From Candidatus Peregrinibacteria bacterium (GTDB lineage Bacteria > Patescibacteriota > Gracilibacteria > UBA1369 > UBA12463), in contig JAHFJT010000060.1 in NCBI GenBank assembly GCA_023245695.1, positions 1 through 5,990 of the forward strand: a stretch of 5,990 bases of DNA. Direction: 5' to 3'. Below, in pieces: positions 5,531-5,990 of the stretch. Positions within the stretch are counted from its first letter, which is position 1. Every line of letters starts with the position of its first letter. The notes under the pieces are model-generated. The model did no database searches. It was not told the origin of the DNA and saw only the letters and a list, made by a program, of their open reading frames with translations. Made by a program: the position numbers and the translations under genes.

Positions 5531-5953
5531 TTATATCTTGGCAAACTCCACCGTCCATTCAATACCAAATTTGTCTCTAAACATTCCAAAATAAGAACCC
5601 CAAGGACTATCTGACATGGGCATTTCTACTGCCCCACCTACGGAAAGTCCATTGAATAATTTGTCTGCTTCTTCGCGACTTTCTGCGGTAATTGCAATCT
5701 TAGATCTATTTTCGTTCTCGTTTACTCGTCCCATAATTTCTGGAACATCATTGGCAATTAAAACATTATTACCAATAGGCAAAGCAATGTGCATTATTTT
5801 ATTTGCATCATTTTCTGTGACATGAAATCCAGGATTTGATAGATCTTTGAAACGCGCAATCTTTAAAAACTCTCCTCCAAATACTGATTTGTAAAAATTG
5901 AATGCCTCCTCAGCGTTTCCGTTGAAGTTAATGTAAGGATTAATGTGGGGCAT
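5531..5953 (-). CDS. PhnB-like VOC (glyoxalase/bleomycin-resistance fold) protein
   Basis: A 140-residue protein of the vicinal-oxygen-chelate superfamily, PhnB-like branch (often annotated as 3-demethylubiquinone-9 3-methyltransferase domain). It shows PYINFNGNAEEAFNFYKSVF (6-25) with GGEF next, MHIALPIGNNVLIAND (54-69) and a closing SPWGSYFGMFRDKFGIEW (116-133). The paired beta-alpha-beta-beta-beta pattern and length fit a single-polypeptide PhnB-like protein, probably a homodimer. The biochemical activity of this branch is mostly unknown, so no substrate is proposed. The ATG at 5953 has no Shine-Dalgarno sequence, and only 37 bases of upstream sequence are available. The gene is more AT-rich (about 37% G+C by my count) than the dipeptidase and chromate genes. 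With the scar downstream of it, this suggests recent arrival by horizontal transfer. It is convergent with tspO. Confidence 0.85.
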   Translation of the reverse strand: MPHINPYINFNGNAEEAFNFYKSVFGGEFLKIARFKDLSNPGFHVTENDANKIMHIALPIGNNVLIANDVPEIMGRVNENENRSKIAITAESREEADKLFNGLSVGGAVEMPMSDSPWGSYFGMFRDKFGIEWTVEFAKI

Positions 5954-5990
5954 AATCTTGTTTCTAATAATTGGCTGGGGATGAGGGATT

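Overview
This window looks like a chromosomal piece of a small-genome bacterium, most likely of the Patescibacteria/CPR type. The reasons are indirect. The O-antigen-ligase-like protein (DRTHNEFLD motif), the TspO protein and the GerMN-domain remnant have the style I associate with that group. Clear Shine-Dalgarno sequences are missing before every start I examined. The genes are short and tightly packed. TGA is a normal stop (it ends the first chromate-transporter gene), so the recoded Gracilibacteria/Absconditabacteria code is unlikely. The phylum is inferred, not proven.

Left part (1-2142, all on the minus strand): an operon reading leftwards from a near-consensus promoter at 2094-2122. 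It encodes an O-antigen ligase/polymerase-like membrane protein (772-2070), then two half-size chromate-transporter (CHR) proteins. The first CHR gene is at 181-762; the second starts with a 4-base overlap and runs off the left edge (1-184). A divergent gene, 2143-3606 (+), encodes a membrane-anchored S13-family D-Ala-D-Ala carboxypeptidase. The proposed promoters of the two divergent transcripts overlap physically.

Middle (3607-4800): a 107-residue single-pass membrane or exported protein of unknown function (3628-3951, minus) with a strong promoter, then a VanX/DdpX-type D-Ala-D-Ala dipeptidase (4055-4771, minus). The window therefore carries two enzymes of D-Ala-D-Ala metabolism: one trims peptidoglycan pentapeptides outside the membrane, the other hydrolyses the free dipeptide. 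There is no vanH, vanA or ddl beside them.

Right part (4781-5990): a tspO gene (4872-5351, +), divergent from the dipeptidase; both look as though they could be made from leaderless or nearly leaderless mRNAs. Immediately after the tspO stop is a short out-of-context remnant of a GerMN-domain coding sequence (about 5353-5442), then about 90 bases of coding-like sequence of uncertain origin. A minus-strand PhnB-like VOC/glyoxalase-fold gene (5531-5953) follows. It is clearly more AT-rich (roughly 37% G+C over the lines I counted) than the dipeptidase and chromate genes (about 50% or more). The 5352-5530 interval looks like a recombination scar and is the most unusual part of the window. I saw no tRNA, rRNA, CRISPR array or intact insertion sequence. 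I do not see convincing evidence for a wholly new biological system.
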